From Bacteroidota bacterium (GTDB lineage: Bacteria > Bacteroidota > Bacteroidia > AKYH767-A > OLB10): a stretch of DNA of 64,000 nt. Positions 9,762-19,248 of the stretch are shown one piece after another. The stretch lies in the NCBI GenBank assembly GCA_016721435.1, contig JADKIC010000004.1, forward strand, positions 124,001 through 188,000. Reading direction: 5' to 3'. Each line of letters begins with the position of its first letter. Position 1 is the stretch's first letter. The translations under genes and the position numbers were made by a program. The notes beneath the pieces were generated by a model, which worked only from the letters and a program-made list of their open reading frames with translations, was not told where the DNA came from and did not search any database.

Positions 9762-10938
9762 CAACAACAGCCAATGTCATACATCCCCCGAAAACGACGG
9801 AGTTGACGAGTCCGAGGAAGCGTGCTGCAAAACCGGATTCAAAAGCACCTATTTCATTGGAGGAACCTACAAAAATACTGTTGACCGCCGATACTCTTCC
9901 CCGCATTTCATCGGGGGTGTAGCTTTGCAATATCGTAGATCGGATGACCACACTTACATTGTCGAACATACCGCTCGCGAATAATAGTCCCAGTGATAAA
10001 AAGTAATTTTGGGAAAGGGCAAATCCAATCATACAAAGTCCGAATCCTCCTACACACCAGAGCATGAGTTTGCCCGCTCCTTTGGAAGGGGGACGATAAG
10101 CCATCACTGCAGCCATAAGTACAGCACCCGCCGCCGGAGCGGATCGTAAAAATCCAAGTCCTTCCGGTCCGGTATGCAACACCTGATCCGCAAAGGCAGG
10201 TAATAACGCTACCGCACCTCCGAAAAGTACGGCAAAGAGATCAAGACTTACAGCAGAAAGTAATATCTGCTGACCGAAGAAAAATTTTATACCCTTACTT
10301 AAAGATTCCCGGATGGATTCCTCACGGTTGGCTGCCGGCATGGGTCTGTTTTTGATGAAAAAATAGCAGACCAATACAACGATCATCAGCCCGCAAACGA
10401 TAATACTCGTTACTCCCGGTCCCAGCCACGCATAACACAAGCCGCCAATAGCAGGTCCGCTCACTGCCCCCACCTGCCAGAGACTGCTGTTCCATACGGA
10501 AGCATTGATGTATTTTTCTTTCGGTAATAATTGTCCCCAAAACGACGACTGCGCGGGATTATAAAACCCCCGGGCTAAACCGATGAAGAAAATAACGAGA
10601 TAAGCCGGCCAGGTTTCCATTTGTAAACTATCTTCAAAAGCATACACCACCAAACCGGCAGAAGCCACCAGCATCAGGAAAGTAGAGGCTAACATCAGCT
10701 TTCGCCGGTTATACCGATCTGCCAGAAATCCCCCCGGAAGTGCCAGAGATAATGCCGGAATAGCTTCCGTGAGTCCGATTAACCCGAGCGCAAAAGGGTC
10801 CTTGGTGATTTTATAGATCATCCAGCTGGCAACGATAGCCTGAATTTGAAGTGCTACCGTCAGTAGAAATTTTCCAAGGAGGAATAAACGAAAACCGCTG
10901 TATTTCAGAGCAGCATATGGATCATGCCCGTTTTGCAT
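9715..10938 (-). CDS. Major facilitator superfamily exporter (MFS_3/EntS-like)
   Basis: This 407-residue protein has twelve predicted membrane helices. The first-loop motif is G-G-F-L-A-D-R-Y-N-R-R-K, and the related second-half loop is DEMRGRVSAVNSIFVG. This half-motif pair and the N-terminal FRLFLLGKFLLTVALQIQ are typical of the MFS_3 group that includes the enterobactin exporter EntS and bacillibactin-type exporters. It is expected to use the proton gradient to export a small molecule, but there is no siderophore or antibiotic cluster here to name the substrate. The gene stands alone. A TAGCTTTG -7 box lies only five bases before the start codon. Confidence 0.88.
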   Translation of the reverse strand: MQNGHDPYAALKYSGFRLFLLGKFLLTVALQIQAIVASWMIYKITKDPFALGLIGLTEAIPALSLALPGGFLADRYNRRKLMLASTFLMLVASAGLVVYAFEDSLQMETWPAYLVIFFIGLARGFYNPAQSSFWGQLLPKEKYINASVWNSSLWQVGAVSGPAIGGLCYAWLGPGVTSIIVCGLMIVVLVCYFFIKNRPMPAANREESIRESLSKGIKFFFGQQILLSAVSLDLFAVLFGGAVALLPAFADQVLHTGPEGLGFLRSAPAAGAVLMAAVMAYRPPSKGAGKLMLWCVGGFGLCMIGFALSQNYFLSLGLLFASGMFDNVSVVIRSTILQSYTPDEMRGRVSAVNSIFVGSSNEIGAFESGFAARFLGLVNSVVFGGCMTLAVVGITWKAAPKLRSLHL

Positions 10939-10943
10939 CAGGA

Positions 10944-10951
10944 CAAAGCTA
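10944..10951 (-). promoter_or_regulatory. -7 promoter element of the MFS gene
   Basis: The minus strand reads TAGCTTTG (TAnnTTTG) five bases before the ATG at 10938, implying a leaderless or nearly leaderless transcript. Confidence 0.6.
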
Positions 10952-11002
10952 AACTAATTATAAGTAAACCTCCCTGATCGTCAGGTTCTCTTTATACTTT
11001 TT

Positions 11003-11010
11003 TATCTTTG
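11003..11010 (+). promoter_or_regulatory. -7 promoter element of the response regulator
   Basis: A perfect TATCTTTG lies seven bases before the ATG at 11018. No good -33 TTG is visible at the usual distance. Confidence 0.6.
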
Positions 11011-11017
11011 GAAAATA

Positions 11018-12391
11018 ATGGCTATTCAAAATAACTTTTCAGATAAGAAGGAACTGCAAATCTTTGTGGTTGAGGATGATTTATGGTATGGTGAATTATT
11101 GGTGCATCATATCACACTTAATCCGGATAATAAAGTCAAAAAATTTGAAAGTGCCGCACAGTTGTTGGAAGCATTAAGCAGTTCGACACCCGATGTGATT
11201 ACCCTGGATTATTCCCTTCCCGATATGAAAGGGGATGAATTGCTAAAAAAGGTACGCTCCATTTCCGCTGATATTTCTGTAATCGTTATTTCGGGACAGG
11301 AAGATATTGCCACTGCGTTGAATTTGTTACGCGAAGGTGCCTATGATTATTTTGTTAAAAACGATCAGACGCGGGAGCGGGTATGGAATGCTATTAATAA
11401 AATCAGAGAGAGTGTTGCACTAAAGCAGGAAGTTCAGCATTTAAGAGAGCAGATCGGTCATCAATATGAAATTCAACATCTTCTCATTGGCAATTGTGAG
11501 GTGATGCAGAAAGTGTATGCCTTGATTGTAAGAGCGGCAGCCACTACCATTAATGTGTCCATTACCGGGGAAACAGGAACAGGAAAGGAATTGGCAGCGA
11601 AGGCGATTCATTTCAATTCTCAGCGTTCGAGGAAACCATTTGTGGCTGTTAACATGTCTTCGATTCCCCGTGAACTGATCGAAAGTGAACTTTTTGGGCA
11701 TGAGAAAGGGGCGTTTACCGGCGCTGTTTCATCACGGATGGGAAAGTTTGAAGAAGCCAATGGCGGCACACTCTTTTTAGATGAAATTGCCGACCTTGAT
11801 GTCAGTTTGCAAGTGAAACTCCTGCGTGTATTGCAGGAACGCGAAGTGGTAAGAGTCGGTGGTAATGCGGTGATTTCAGTGGACGTGAGAATTATTGTAG
11901 CCACGCATAAAATTTTGAGTGATGAAGTACAATCGGGAAATTTCGCGAGGATCTTTTTTATCGCTTACTGGGACTTCCTATACTGATGCCTCCGCTGCGA
12001 GACCGGGGGTAATGATGTTCTATTGTTGGGTAAGCATTTTCTGGATGCATTTTGTTCCTCCAATAAATTATCGAAACGTCAGTTTAGTACAGAGGCGAAG
12101 GAAAAATTACTAGCTTATCGGTATCCCGGCAACGTGCGGGAATTGAAAGCAGTGATCGAGTTGGCCGCTGTAATGACGGATACAGAGGTGATTTCTGCAG
12201 AGGATATTTCATTCACCGCTGCCAGAACTCCTGTCGATTTGCTCGATCAGGATCTTACCCTCGATGAATACACACATAAAATAATTCGTCATTACCTGGA
12301 GCGTTTCGATCACAATGTAATTGAAGTTGCAAAACGATTGCAAGTGGGCAAATCCACCATATACCGTTTACTGAAAGAAGGAAAATTATAA
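11018..12391 (+). CDS. Sigma-54-dependent response regulator, NtrC family (two compensating frameshifts)
   Basis: Domains in order: a receiver with phospho-acceptor D64 (VITLDYSLPD); an AAA+ domain with Walker A GETGTGK at 184-190, the sigma-54 contact loop GAFTGA at 231-236 and Walker B GGTLFLDEI; and a C-terminal helix-turn-helix (EVAKRLQVGKSTIYRLL). It is expected to activate sigma-54 promoters when phosphorylated, probably by the kinase encoded 21 bp downstream. The frame is lost at 11941-11943 (a TTT that should be TTTT, giving G-N-F-R-E-D-L-F-Y-R) and regained at 12005-12009 (GGGGG that should be GGGG, giving R-D-R-G-N-D-V). The two changes cancel. The repaired protein is 457 aa, normal for the family. 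Confidence 0.93.
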
Positions 12392-12412
12392 TTTTAAAAA
12401 GAGTTTGAAAGT

Positions 12413-15400
12413 ATGCCGCTTACGAATAAAGATACATTTTTTGAAAAAGTGCTGGAGCATATGCAGAGTGATGTCGCCATTCTGGATCCGGAGGGCAGAT
12501 ATGTTTACGTAAATCCCTATGCTGTTGCTGATCCTGTCATCAGAGCCTGGATTGTAGGTAAAACAGATCTCGAGTATTGTATGTTTCGTGGAATTGGTGT
12601 GGAAGTGGCTCATCAGCGTCGGGATAGATTTAAGCAGGTAACAGAATCCCGTAAGGCTATAGAATGGGAAGAACGAATGACCGACAATGAAGGGGTCACC
12701 CGTATTTTTCTGCGGAGATTGTTCCCCGTTTTTTCAGAAGATGGACAGCGCATCGCTTGTCTGATTGGTAATGGTATTGAAATCACCGAGCGACGAAAAG
12801 CAAGAGAAGAACTGGAAGCGAACAAACGTTTTACTGAAGCCGTTTTAAATAATAGTCCGCATTTGATTTTTGTGAAGGATAAAAGTGGAAGATTTCTGCT
12901 TGCGAATAAGGCCGTCGCGGAACTTTTTAATATTCCTAAAGACGGTATCAGAATGAAAAATAATTACGACTTGCATTCCAATTCAGCGGAGGTAGACGGT
13001 TATTCAAAAAATGATCAGCAGGTTTTTGAGAAAGGCCATATCCTACGCATCGAAGAACCCTTTACAAAAAGCAATGGGGAGCGCTTGTGGTTTGATACAG
13101 TAAAAGTTCCATTGATAGAAGCGGATGGTACAGTGAATTTATTGGGCATCTCAACGGATGTGACGGAACGGAAAGTGAAGGAAGATCTGTTGCGCATCAG
13201 TGAACAGCAGTTGGCGGAAGCTCAGAAGTTGACCAAGTCCGGAAACTGGATTCGACACCTGAAAGATGATAAAGTGGAATGGTCAGTGGGGATGTATCTG
13301 ATTTGGGAAAGAAGTGAAGCAGCCGGACCTCCATCCTTAGATGAAGTAATGAATACCATCTCCGAAGAAGAAGGCCTGATGATCTATGAAAAAGTCGCTG
13401 AAATTATTGAACAGGTCAAAGAAGGAGATTTTAATTATAAGTTACAGCTGCCATCCGGTGAAAAGATAGTCCGTACGATAGCAAAGCCGGTATTGGATGA
13501 TTCAGGAAAAGTTGTGGCCGTTTTTGGTTCTGTGATTGATATCACGGAACAAGTGCGTTCAGAGCAAAATTTGCAACTGAATGAAAGAAGACTGAACGAA
13601 GCCCAGTTGTTGGGGAAGATGGGTGATTATGAGCTGGATGTTGTTAAAAATACCATTCGATACTCACGGGCATGCTATGCAATTTACGAGTGGGACCCTG
13701 CTGTTCCGGTCACCGATCCAACGGAGTTTAGTAAAATGCTTCATCCGGATGATCAGCAGACCTTGCAGGAACTTTGGAAGGAGTTGTCTTCCCGCAGAGC
13801 CGATTTTATTTGGGAAACCAGAATAATTACGGGTTCCGGTAAGGTTAAATTTCTTCGCATCGTAAATAGCCCCGTTTTTAATGATGCCGGTGATATCGTG
13901 ACGGTGTTCGGTACCATTACGGATATCACGGATCAGAAAATGGCTGAAGAGTTATTCCGCTATAATGAACAGCGATTGAACGAAGCGCAGAAAATGGCGA
14001 AAACAGGAAGCTTTTCTATGAATTTGAGTACCGGAGAAATAACATGGTCGAAGGGAATGTACCTGATCTGGGAATTGGAGGAGACGTTGAAGCCGGATAT
14101 CGATATTTTCTATAAGTACCTTCATCCGGAAGATATTGATCGTATTAGAAGTGTTGAAGCCGGAATAACTATCAATTCGTTACCATGGACATTACAGTAT
14201 CGGATTGTAACGCCATCCGGAAAAGTGAAGTATCTGGAAGTGGATTCACAGATTTCTGAGGATCCTGTTCATGCTGTTAAAGTGTTGGTGGGGTCTTGTA
14301 TTGATGTTACGGAAAGAATGCTCAATGAGCAACGGTTACGCCTTAACGAACAACGGCTTTTTGAAGCACAGGAATTGTCGCATTCAGGAAGCTGGGAGGT
14401 CACCATTTTACCGGAATTTAGTTCGGTATGGTCACCGGGGATGTATAAAATGTGGGATTTAGATCCGGAGGATGCCATTCCACAGTCAGAAGAATTTTAT
14501 AATTGTGTGTCGGTTGAAGATAGAGAGCTCGTCAGAAGTGCCTTTGGAAAATTAGTAAGTAGCGGAGACACGATTCAAGTGCAGTATAAAGTGATAACCC
14601 GTCTCAATAATGAAAAGGTGTTTTTTACGAATGGGAAAGCAATTAAAGATACGCTCGGTCGTGTAGAGAAAATTTATGGAACAAATACCGATATTACGAT
14701 AAGTAAAGCGACAGAAGAGAAATTACGTCGAAGTGAACAAAGTCTCCTGCAAGCTCAAAAAATTGCCAAGCTGGGTTCCTGGCACTTTGATATGCGTAAT
14801 CATCAAATGGTATGGACCGAAGGGATGTATCATATCTGGGAACGCGATTTGAATTTGCCTTCTCCTGATTTAGCCGAGATAAGAAGTACGATTCATCCGG
14901 ATGATATTGAACAGTTCGAGGAGGCGATGATGATGACAAAGACTACGATCGAGGAAGAGATTCTGGAGTTTCGGATTATGTTGCCTCAGGGAAACTTAAA
15001 GCATGTGGAAGGGCGGGGAAGAGTGATGAGGGATGAGAAAGGTGTTCCATTTATGCTATTTGGTACCGTGATCGATATCAACGAGAGAAAGTTGGTGGAA
15101 GATGAACTGATAAGAGCACGTGTGCAGGCGGAAGAATCCTCAAAAGCAAAAGAATATTTTCTTGCGAACATCAGTCATGAATTGCGTACTCCCCTGAATG
15201 GAATTCTAGGCATGTCCCGTCTCCTGCAAAAATCAGTACTCAGTACTACGCAAAGAGAGTATATGGACGTCTTGCATCAAACCGCCGAGAACCTGCTGGT
15301 GATTATTAATGATGTACTTGATTTTGCCAAAATAGATGCAGGTAAACTTTCATTGGAAGAAATTATTTTTGACCCCGCACGTGTCTCTGATACTGCTATC

Positions 15401-16690
15401 AATCTCCAGCTCTTTAAGGCGGAAGAGAAGGATATTTCTTTGAGACATTTGCATGAAGGATCAGCCCCTCTTCCCTTAGTGATGGGTGACCCGTATCGCC
15501 TCAACCAGATCCTGTTGAACTTACTCAATAATGCGATTAAATTTACCAATAGTGGCGAAGTAGTGCTTACGCATAAGGTGATGGAGGAAAGCGAGCACCA
15601 TATTAAGATTCTCTTTTCGGTGAAAGATACCGGTATAGGAATACCTGTTCATCTTCAATCTCAGATTTTTGAGAGTTTTACACAAGCCGATCCATTCAAT
15701 ATGCAACAGGGTGGAGTGGGTCTGGGTCTTACCATTTCGAAAAGTCTCGTTGAACGTCAGGGTGGAAATATTTGGGTGGAAAGTGAACCCGATGTCGGTA
15801 GTAATTTTCAGTTTTACATCACCTATAAAAAAGCAGATGGGAAATCCTTGTCCGTTACTGAAAAGCAACTGGAGGTAATTAATTTGGGAACATTGCATCT
15901 GCTGTTAGCGGAAGATAATAAAGTGAATCTATTTATTACCGAAGCCATGTTGCGGGATTGGGGCTTTAAAGTAGATATTGCCATGAATGGAGAAGAAGCA
16001 GTTGAGCTGGCACGCAACAATAATTATGATCTTATCCTGATGGATATTCAGATGCCGGTGAAGAATGGTCTGGAAGCTACAAGGGAAATCCGCCAGTTTA
16101 AAGATCAGAGAAAGGCCGGTATTCCTATCATTGCCATTACCGCCAATACCGGAAAGCAGGCACATCGCCAGTTTCTCACTGAAGGAATGAATGATTGGGT
16201 CATCAAGCCTTTTAAAGAGGAAACATTGTATAAACGGATTGCACGGCATATCAGAGGGAAAGACCGACTCTCTGATACCATGAGGAAACGAAAATTCCCC
16301 ATCCGGAAAAAGCCGGTGTATGGGGTACAGCCTCTTTACGATCTCTCCATGCTGAAGAAGGATTCGCCGGAGAATAAAGCGTTTATTTTGCGGATGCTCA
16401 CCATTTTTATAGAATCAATACCCGCTATCGTCGATAAAATGCTTGTGCATTTCGAAAATGCGGAGATGGACGCCGTGAGTACATTAGCGCATAAAATAAA
16501 ACCTACATTGGACAGCGCAGGTATTGTGTCACTTAAAGAAGCGATCAGAAATATAGAGGGTTATAGAGATAAAAGGAGAAGTAAGGATCAACTGGAAGCT
16601 GATCTTAAATTGCTGAAAGAAATTATTGATAAAGTTGCCATCTTGTTTAAATATGAAATTGAAAACCTGAGCACAGATGCAAAAAACTGA
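12413..16690 (+). CDS. Hybrid sensor histidine kinase with seven PAS modules, receiver and HPt
   Basis: The 1425-residue protein has no membrane helix, so it should be a cytosolic sensor. Two ordinary PAS domains (about 1-265) are followed by five tandem PAS-PAC modules of about 125 residues. Each opens with a near-repeat of N-E-Q-R-L-x-E-A-Q-x-x-A-K-x-G-S-W, and four contain W-x-x-G-M-Y-x-I/M-W-E/D. Then come HisKA with H922 in SHELRTP, an ATPase domain (NLLNNAIKF, DTGIGIP, GLGLTISKSL), a receiver with D1211 (LILMDIQMP), and an HPt domain with H1360 (AHKIKPTLDSAG). A complete internal phosphorelay is therefore present. It is adjacent to, and probably cotranscribed with, the NtrC-type regulator, its likely output. 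The signal is unknown. Confidence 0.93.
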   Translation: MPLTNKDTFFEKVLEHMQSDVAILDPEGRYVYVNPYAVADPVIRAWIVGKTDLEYCMFRGIGVEVAHQRRDRFKQVTESRKAIEWEERMTDNEGVTRIFLRRLFPVFSEDGQRIACLIGNGIEITERRKAREELEANKRFTEAVLNNSPHLIFVKDKSGRFLLANKAVAELFNIPKDGIRMKNNYDLHSNSAEVDGYSKNDQQVFEKGHILRIEEPFTKSNGERLWFDTVKVPLIEADGTVNLLGISTDVTERKVKEDLLRISEQQLAEAQKLTKSGNWIRHLKDDKVEWSVGMYLIWERSEAAGPPSLDEVMNTISEEEGLMIYEKVAEIIEQVKEGDFNYKLQLPSGEKIVRTIAKPVLDDSGKVVAVFGSVIDITEQVRSEQNLQLNERRLNEAQLLGKMGDYELDVVKNTIRYSRACYAIYEWDPAVPVTDPTEFSKMLHPDDQQTLQELWKELSSRRADFIWETRIITGSGKVKFLRIVNSPVFNDAGDIVTVFGTITDITDQKMAEELFRYNEQRLNEAQKMAKTGSFSMNLSTGEITWSKGMYLIWELEETLKPDIDIFYKYLHPEDIDRIRSVEAGITINSLPWTLQYRIVTPSGKVKYLEVDSQISEDPVHAVKVLVGSCIDVTERMLNEQRLRLNEQRLFEAQELSHSGSWEVTILPEFSSVWSPGMYKMWDLDPEDAIPQSEEFYNCVSVEDRELVRSAFGKLVSSGDTIQVQYKVITRLNNEKVFFTNGKAIKDTLGRVEKIYGTNTDITISKATEEKLRRSEQSLLQAQKIAKLGSWHFDMRNHQMVWTEGMYHIWERDLNLPSPDLAEIRSTIHPDDIEQFEEAMMMTKTTIEEEILEFRIMLPQGNLKHVEGRGRVMRDEKGVPFMLFGTVIDINERKLVEDELIRARVQAEESSKAKEYFLANISHELRTPLNGILGMSRLLQKSVLSTTQREYMDVLHQTAENLLVIINDVLDFAKIDAGKLSLEEIIFDPARVSDTAINLQLFKAEEKDISLRHLHEGSAPLPLVMGDPYRLNQILLNLLNNAIKFTNSGEVVLTHKVMEESEHHIKILFSVKDTGIGIPVHLQSQIFESFTQADPFNMQQGGVGLGLTISKSLVERQGGNIWVESEPDVGSNFQFYITYKKADGKSLSVTEKQLEVINLGTLHLLLAEDNKVNLFITEAMLRDWGFKVDIAMNGEEAVELARNNNYDLILMDIQMPVKNGLEATREIRQFKDQRKAGIPIIAITANTGKQAHRQFLTEGMNDWVIKPFKEETLYKRIARHIRGKDRLSDTMRKRKFPIRKKPVYGVQPLYDLSMLKKDSPENKAFILRMLTIFIESIPAIVDKMLVHFENAEMDAVSTLAHKIKPTLDSAGIVSLKEAIRNIEGYRDKRRSKDQLEADLKLLKEIIDKVAILFKYEIENLSTDAKN

Positions 16691-16765
16691 TTTATTTTGA
16701 AAATATTCAGACTGATAATACTAAACGTTAGGCCTGGCCGAAAATAGGAATGCTAGCAAAAGGAT

Positions 16766-17955
16766 TTAATCGTTGTCCTTTTCCTTCAACAGAGAAAGAA
16801 TGACTCTTGCAATTTTATCTGTATTTTCTTCCCATGTGAAGTTGCTTTTGACGAATTGATACGCCGATTCAGCAATGTTCCGGTAAAAGTTGGTGTCATG
16901 AAGCAGTTGATGGATGTATCTGCAGTATTCTTCCGGAGTATTGGCAACCAGGACATGTTTATTGTGCTCTGCTCCTAGTGCATTGTTGGCCATGGTGGAG
17001 ATGACACAGGGGATTTTCATCGCCATCGCTTGTAAAATTTTATTTTGTAAGCCGATGCTGATGACCATTGGGGCTACAAGGATGCGTGATGACGAATAAA
17101 CCGTTCGGATGTCATCTACCCAACCCGTAACAGTGATACCTCCTCCGTTAAGATCTTTTATTTTTTGCACCGGATCGGCTCCTGCTATATGCAAGGTGAT
17201 ATCTTTATCGATGGTCCTAAGCATTGGAAAAATTTCATGAGCTGTGTAAAGAGCACTGGCAATATTAGGAGGATAAGACATATGTCCGTTAAAGAGCAAA
17301 TCATATGTTTTTTCAGCAGCTGTCGGAGCGAAATATTCGAAATCAACGCCATTTGGAATGATATCAATCCGTTCACGTTCCTGGTGTGGAATATGTGCCC
17401 TGTCTTGTTCGGAAATGATGATATGGTATTGAACGCGATCAAAGATTTCCTCTTCATATTTCAAAAGACGCTTTTCTTCTATCCTTGAAGGAATTTTCAA
17501 CCACCATGAACTGGTGGATTGCATGCGTTCCATCCCTTTTGAAAACGCATCCATATAGTCCAGCACTTTCGGCTCTATGTTTAGGCGTTTGGCATATTCA
17601 CTCATTCGGAGGAGGTGACAGAAGACCACATCCGGTTGACATTCTCTTACAAATTCATTCAAGGATTGCTGTGCTGCATCCGAATAAAAGTAAGCGGATT
17701 GAAAAGGGATGTGGTGATGCAAGAGCATCGAACGAAGCGATTGAAATTTGCTGATCACAACGGTTTTAATGGTGATACAATAAGGGGAAACTTCATTCAC
17801 CCACGAAGCCCGGGGTGTTTCTTCGTTTATCGCAAAGAGGCAGATGTCAAAATGGTTGCTCAGGTGGCGAATCAAATGAAATGCTCTGAGTTTATCACCC
17901 TTTTCTAACTGATAGGAAATCGAGAGGTAAGGAAGAGCAGCTTGGGTCGTTTCAA
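16766..17955 (-). CDS. GT4-type glycosyltransferase (one frameshift near the N-terminus)
   Basis: The two-Rossmann GT-B fold is visible. The N-terminal half binds the acceptor, and the C-terminal half contains IDIIPNGVDFEYF, LLFNGHMSYPPN and KILQAMAMKIPCVISTMANNAL, a layout typical of group 1 (GT4) transferases that retain the donor anomeric configuration. Translation from the first ATG lacks the conserved start. Upstream codons read K-R-P-K-L-L-F-L-T-S-R-F-P, then shift frame near 17913 into Y-Q-L-E-K-G-D-K-L-R-A-F-H. One missing base (CCTATC for CCTTATC on the coding strand) explains this. With it, a TTG start at 17955 gives 396 aa. The donor and acceptor sugars cannot be inferred. Confidence 0.85.
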
Positions 17956-18003
17956 TGGAGGATAGAGTAGGTGCAAGGTAAAGGGTTCACCTGTAATGAA
18001 AAT

Positions 18004-18720
18004 TTAGTTATTGTTTTTCTTTAACTCACCACTGCCGATGATCTCACTTTCAATAGCAGGTTGTCCGCTGTATTTAATATTTCCACTTCCGGTCAACTTG
18101 ACGGAAAGTTTGGAGGTAGCATGAATATCCGCATCTCCCGAACCGTTTATCTGAATTTGGTATTTTTCTACTTCTAATTCCTCTGCCTTAATTTTTCCGG
18201 AACCGTTAATTTCCGCAGCATGCATTTCCGCATTTCCTTTCAAAAAGACATCACCGGAACCATTGATGTTGGTGACAATTTTTCGGGTGTTTATATGGGC
18301 ATGTATCTCTCCGGAACCATTGATGTCCAGATTGAGTTTTTCAATTTTAAAGGGATTGATGATGAATATATCTCCCGAGCCGTTTATGGTCAACGCCTCC
18401 TGAGCCGGACAAGTCATGACGATCTCAATGGGCTTGGTTGCCTTGAGGCGTCTGGAAGAACGAATGACAAGTGTCTCGCCTTCGTTTTTTGTATCAATGT
18501 ATTCCTGAAGATTGGGCTGAGCGACCACAACAACAGAAATGGAATCAGCGATTATTACCGTGACCCTCGCGGACAAATCGAGTTCGATTTTTTGAAAGTC
18601 TTCTACTTCCCGCGATTGCTTTACCAAATCACCTTCCCCGCTAATAGAAGGCATGCAACCAGAAACAAAAAATATTGAAAGAAGGATAGCAAAGAGTTGA
18701 AGATGGTTTTTCATGATCAT
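18004..18720 (-). CDS. GIN-domain (DUF2807) lipoprotein
   Basis: A lipoprotein signal peptide ends in the lipobox V-S-G-C (residues 19-22 from the first Met). The rest is a right-handed beta-solenoid built from repeats of I-N-G-S-G-D/E/K, seen at least eight times. This is the hallmark of the Bacteroidota head GIN domain DUF2807, sometimes annotated as a putative auto-transporter adhesin. The protein should be anchored to the outer membrane or periplasmic face; its role is unknown. The Met three codons in (18714) is an equally good start. It is divergent from the thioesterase gene at 18801. Confidence 0.88.
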   Translation of the reverse strand: MIMKNHLQLFAILLSIFFVSGCMPSISGEGDLVKQSREVEDFQKIELDLSARVTVIIADSISVVVVAQPNLQEYIDTKNEGETLVIRSSRRLKATKPIEIVMTCPAQEALTINGSGDIFIINPFKIEKLNLDINGSGEIHAHINTRKIVTNINGSGDVFLKGNAEMHAAEINGSGKIKAEELEVEKYQIQINGSGDADIHATSKLSVKLTGSGNIKYSGQPAIESEIIGSGELKKNNN

Positions 18721-18744
18721 TTTATTGAGCTAAGGTAATAATTC

Positions 18745-18774
18745 TTGTTTGATTGAGTGCCCGTTTTATCTTTG
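18745..18774 (+). promoter_or_regulatory. Promoter for the thioesterase gene
   Basis: TTG at 18745-18747 and a perfect -7 box TATCTTTG at 18767-18774 are 19 bp apart. The promoter fixes the start at the ATG of 18801 rather than at an upstream alternative codon inside the promoter. Confidence 0.75.
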
Positions 18775-18800
18775 TCGATCTTATCATAGAAAGCAAAGCA

Positions 18801-19237
18801 ATGGAGATTAATGGTTTTAAGTTTAAGACGCGTATTCAGTTACGGTTTAAAGATACGGATCAGATGGGGCATGTCAATAATGCCAACCACCTGACTTATT
18901 TCGAGTTGGCAAGGGTGGCTTATTTCAATGAGGTAGTTGCCGAGAAAATAGAATGGAATAAAGAGGGTATTATTCTTGCACGTATCGAAGTGGATTACAA
19001 AGCCCCATCTTATTGGAAGATGAAGTATGGGTGTATATCCGCCTAAGCAAAATTGGGAAAACCAGCTTCGAAATGGAGTATAAAATTGTAAGAATTAACG
19101 GAAAAGTTGAGGTTGTTGCCGCTGAAGGAAAATCCGTTCAGGTTTGCTTTAACTATGAATTAAATAAACCCATTCCCGTTCCTGAAAGCTGGAAGGTGAA
19201 AGCTGTAAATTTTGAGCCGGCGCTCCCTTTACAGTAA
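18801..19237 (+). CDS. Acyl-CoA thioesterase, hot-dog fold 4HBT family (one frameshift)
   Basis: The first part reads KTRIQLRFKDTDQMGHVNNANHLTYFELAR. This is the 4HBT/YbgC-type signature, with the catalytic Asp in the D-T-D-Q-M-G-H-V-N-N segment. The second part (WVYIRLSKIGKTSFEMEYKI) supplies the remaining strands. The frame breaks near 19003-19006: GCCCCATCT should have one more C, giving Y-K-A-P-I-L-L-E-D-E-V-W-V-Y. Repaired, the protein is 145 aa, the normal size. It should hydrolyse acyl-CoA thioesters in the cytosol; substrate length is not predictable. Confidence 0.88.
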
Positions 19238-19248
19238 TTTTCAAAGAC

